A program made the translations under genes and the position numbers. This document shows, one piece after another, positions 4,920 to 6,261 of a DNA stretch of 6,261 nucleotides. The notes beneath the pieces are model-generated. The model saw nothing but the letters and a program-made list of their open reading frames with translations, searched no databases and was not told the origin of the DNA. Within the stretch, counting starts at the first letter, position 1, and the number at the start of each line of letters is the position of its first letter. This DNA is from Bacillota bacterium (GTDB lineage Bacteria > Bacillota > Clostridia > Lachnospirales > Cellulosilyticaceae): NCBI GenBank assembly GCA_023415525.1, contig JAEZKI010000437.1, forward strand, positions 1 to 6,261. Direction: 5' to 3'.

Positions 4920-6247
4920 TATATCGCCACCTTTCCTGTAACTGCCTCGCTGATAATAGCTTGACGATATTCTTTGAGTTTTTCTATTTGTGCTGTAATA
5001 TCAGATGTAAGACTGTCAATGTCAGCTGTTTTCTGGTCTACATAGTTAACGATTAAATGTTGGATTTCTATGTTAGGTGCCGGGAATTTTAATTGCCTAA
5101 TTAATGATTGACTAATATTAGGTTGTCCTCCACCATATGCAAGGGATAGTAAATAACTTCTAATTGCAAGCCAGCAATAAAACATATACTTTATACTAAT
5201 ACCATTAGGTTTGCTCATAACACAACAAGCCTGATTTGTACATAAGGGAAATGTCGTAATTCCTAATTTTCCTATTGTTGCACCATACATAGCAACAACT
5301 AATGAATTTTCATCATAAACTTTTAATGCTGAGTGTTTCTTTAAAGCTTCGATTGTAACCGTTTTAGATGCTGAATAAATATATCCATCTGTTAAATCCC
5401 CCGTATTTAACCAAGGGATATCACCATTATAAAATTCTCCTTGTTCTGCTTTTGGTGTTGTACCGCTGCTTATTTCATTAAATAACCAACTTATTTTTTT
5501 TACTTCCCAACCCTCAGGTATTTCTCCAATCCACTCAATACCGCTATCTTTCATATTAGCATTTTTATCTAAACCCTTTGTTACGGCTTCACTGATAACG
5601 GCTTGCCTTTTTTCTTTTAACAATTCGACAAGCTTTTGCTTGTCTTCAATCAGGCTGTCAATAGCAGCAGTTTTTCGGTCAAGGTAGTCAGCGATTGAAT
5701 GTTGGATTTCTTTAGGGGGTAATATGAGTCCCGCATCTTTTAAAATTGTTTGCGTTATACTAAAAACTTTAACACCATACACTCTACTTCTAATTTGACT
5801 TCGCCACTCCTGTGTTGAAAACAAATATGCAAGATACCTCGCATATACTTTAATAATAGGATGAGCAATAATTGTATGTGAGCCAGCAAACATATTTTTA
5901 TCACAAGTTGATTTAATGTATACATTGTTACCACTACCAACAATATCCTCCGAAGTATCGCAAAAAATAAAGTCATTTTCATCAACCAAAGCATTACTTT
6001 TATTTTTCAAAAGTTCTACAGGTGCATTTTTCAAAACATCACGTTCTATATCCAAATCAAAACCATATTTTGAATGTATTTCACCATAATTTATACATGG
6101 AACTCCATTCTCTAACAGTTCACCTCTAGTAATTGTCAAACCAGTTCTAGTATTGAAACTATATCTAAATCTTCTTACTTCCCAATCCTTTGGTATCTCC
6201 CCAATCCAAGAAACTCCACTGTCTTTATACTCGTCATATTTTTTCAT
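4919..6247 (-). CDS. hsdS: Type I restriction enzyme, S (specificity) subunit
   Basis: HsdS reads the two halves of the recognition sequence and holds the methyltransferase and restriction subunits together. The 442 residues show the usual two-fold layout: a lead-in KDSGVSWIGEIPKDWEV (8-24), target recognition domain 1 (about 25-178), coiled-coil spacer 1 (EIQHSIADYLDRKTAAIDSL to ISEAVTKGLD, about 180-227), a second lead-in KDSGIEWIGEIPEGWEV (233-249), target recognition domain 2 (about 250-392, with SGTTP 261-265 and YNGDIPWLNTGDL 273-285), and spacer 2 (EIQHLIVNYVDQKTADIDSL to ISEAVTGKVAI, 394-442). The recognition domains are unlike each other, so the target should be asymmetric and bipartite; it cannot be read from sequence. 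The start at ATG 6247 has GAGGT 9 nt upstream at the window edge. hsdM is presumably just upstream, outside the window. Confidence 0.96.
   Translation of the reverse strand: MKKYDEYKDSGVSWIGEIPKDWEVRRFRYSFNTRTGLTITRGELLENGVPCINYGEIHSKYGFDLDIERDVLKNAPVELLKNKSNALVDENDFIFCDTSEDIVGSGNNVYIKSTCDKNMFAGSHTIIAHPIIKVYARYLAYLFSTQEWRSQIRSRVYGVKVFSITQTILKDAGLILPPKEIQHSIADYLDRKTAAIDSLIEDKQKLVELLKEKRQAVISEAVTKGLDKNANMKDSGIEWIGEIPEGWEVKKISWLFNEISSGTTPKAEQGEFYNGDIPWLNTGDLTDGYIYSASKTVTIEALKKHSALKVYDENSLVVAMYGATIGKLGITTFPLCTNQACCVMSKPNGISIKYMFYCWLAIRSYLLSLAYGGGQPNISQSLIRQLKFPAPNIEIQHLIVNYVDQKTADIDSLTSDITAQIEKLKEYRQAIISEAVTGKVAI
4927..4934 (-). promoter_or_regulatory. Ribosome binding site of hsdR inside the end of hsdS
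   Basis: AAAGGTGG lies 7 nt before ATG 4919 and within the last codons of hsdS. With the TAATG stop-start overlap this indicates translational coupling, tying the amount of restriction subunit to that of the specificity subunit. Confidence 0.7.
5011..5069 (-). repeat. Direct repeat within hsdS, copy 2 (spacer 2)
   Basis: This 59-bp stretch coding for the second coiled-coil spacer (ending in EIQH / ADIDSL) is roughly 80% identical, by eye and without gaps, to 5653-5711. Such paired repeats flank a target recognition domain and can serve as crossover points for domain exchange. Confidence 0.75.
5653..5711 (-). repeat. Direct repeat within hsdS, copy 1 (spacer 1)
   Basis: Partner of 5011-5069, same orientation, 642 bp apart; it codes for the first coiled-coil spacer. 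A second, shorter pair of related stretches codes for the lead-in segments WIGEIPxxWEV (about 6176-6226 and 5501-5551). Confidence 0.75.
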
Positions 6248-6256
6248 TCTCCAAGT

Positions 6257-6261
6257 ACCTC
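6257..6261 (-). promoter_or_regulatory. Ribosome binding site of hsdS at the window edge
   Basis: GAGGT lies 9 nt before ATG 6247; it may extend beyond the window. A GGAG directly before the ATG (6252-6249) is too close to serve. No promoter is visible, consistent with transcription entering from an upstream gene, expected to be hsdM. Confidence 0.6.

Noticed and set aside
5755..5994. Minus-strand frame of 79 codons within hsdS, rich in Leu and Ile like a membrane protein
   Set aside because: It is another frame of the first recognition domain; the hydrophobic look comes from AT-rich codons.

Overview
The window is AT-rich, and nearly every gene start has a strong Gram-positive ribosome binding site (AGGAGGTG type). 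This points to a low-GC member of the Bacillota, probably a clostridium-like anaerobe; the genus cannot be named from this sequence. All recognisable genes lie on the minus strand, so transcription runs from high to low coordinates.

Right half (6247 down to 1944): two genes of a Type I restriction-modification system. hsdS, the two-domain DNA specificity subunit, is followed by hsdR, the ATP-driven translocase and nuclease. Stop and start overlap as TAATG, so they form one translationally coupled unit. The methyltransferase gene hsdM is not in the window and would be expected just upstream of hsdS, beyond 6261. A 13-bp terminator hairpin at 1893-1928 closes the unit.

Middle (1852 down to 579): a separate transcription unit with unusual regulation. 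A near-consensus promoter (TTGACT, 17 bp, TAAAAT) has a 17-bp inverted repeat filling the gap between its -35 and -10 boxes, which looks like a repressor operator. The leader is about 210 nt long and contains two terminator-like hairpins in a row, one of them enclosed by a longer-range helix. It is followed by two small overlapping genes of unknown function (178 and about 168 aa). The second resembles the YbjN / type III secretion chaperone-like fold, tentatively. This tightly controlled two-gene unit next to a restriction system is the best candidate here for something undescribed.

Left end (578 down to 1): a gap with a perfect 32-bp palindrome and a smaller hairpin, then the first 96 codons of a gene that runs off the window. 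It encodes a serine-recombinase (resolvase) N-terminal fold that has lost its catalytic serine and most catalytic arginines. It starts at a TTG behind a strong ribosome binding site.

Taken together this looks like part of a defence or mobile-island region: a restriction system, two regulated accessory genes, and a recombinase-derived protein that is probably inactive as a recombinase.
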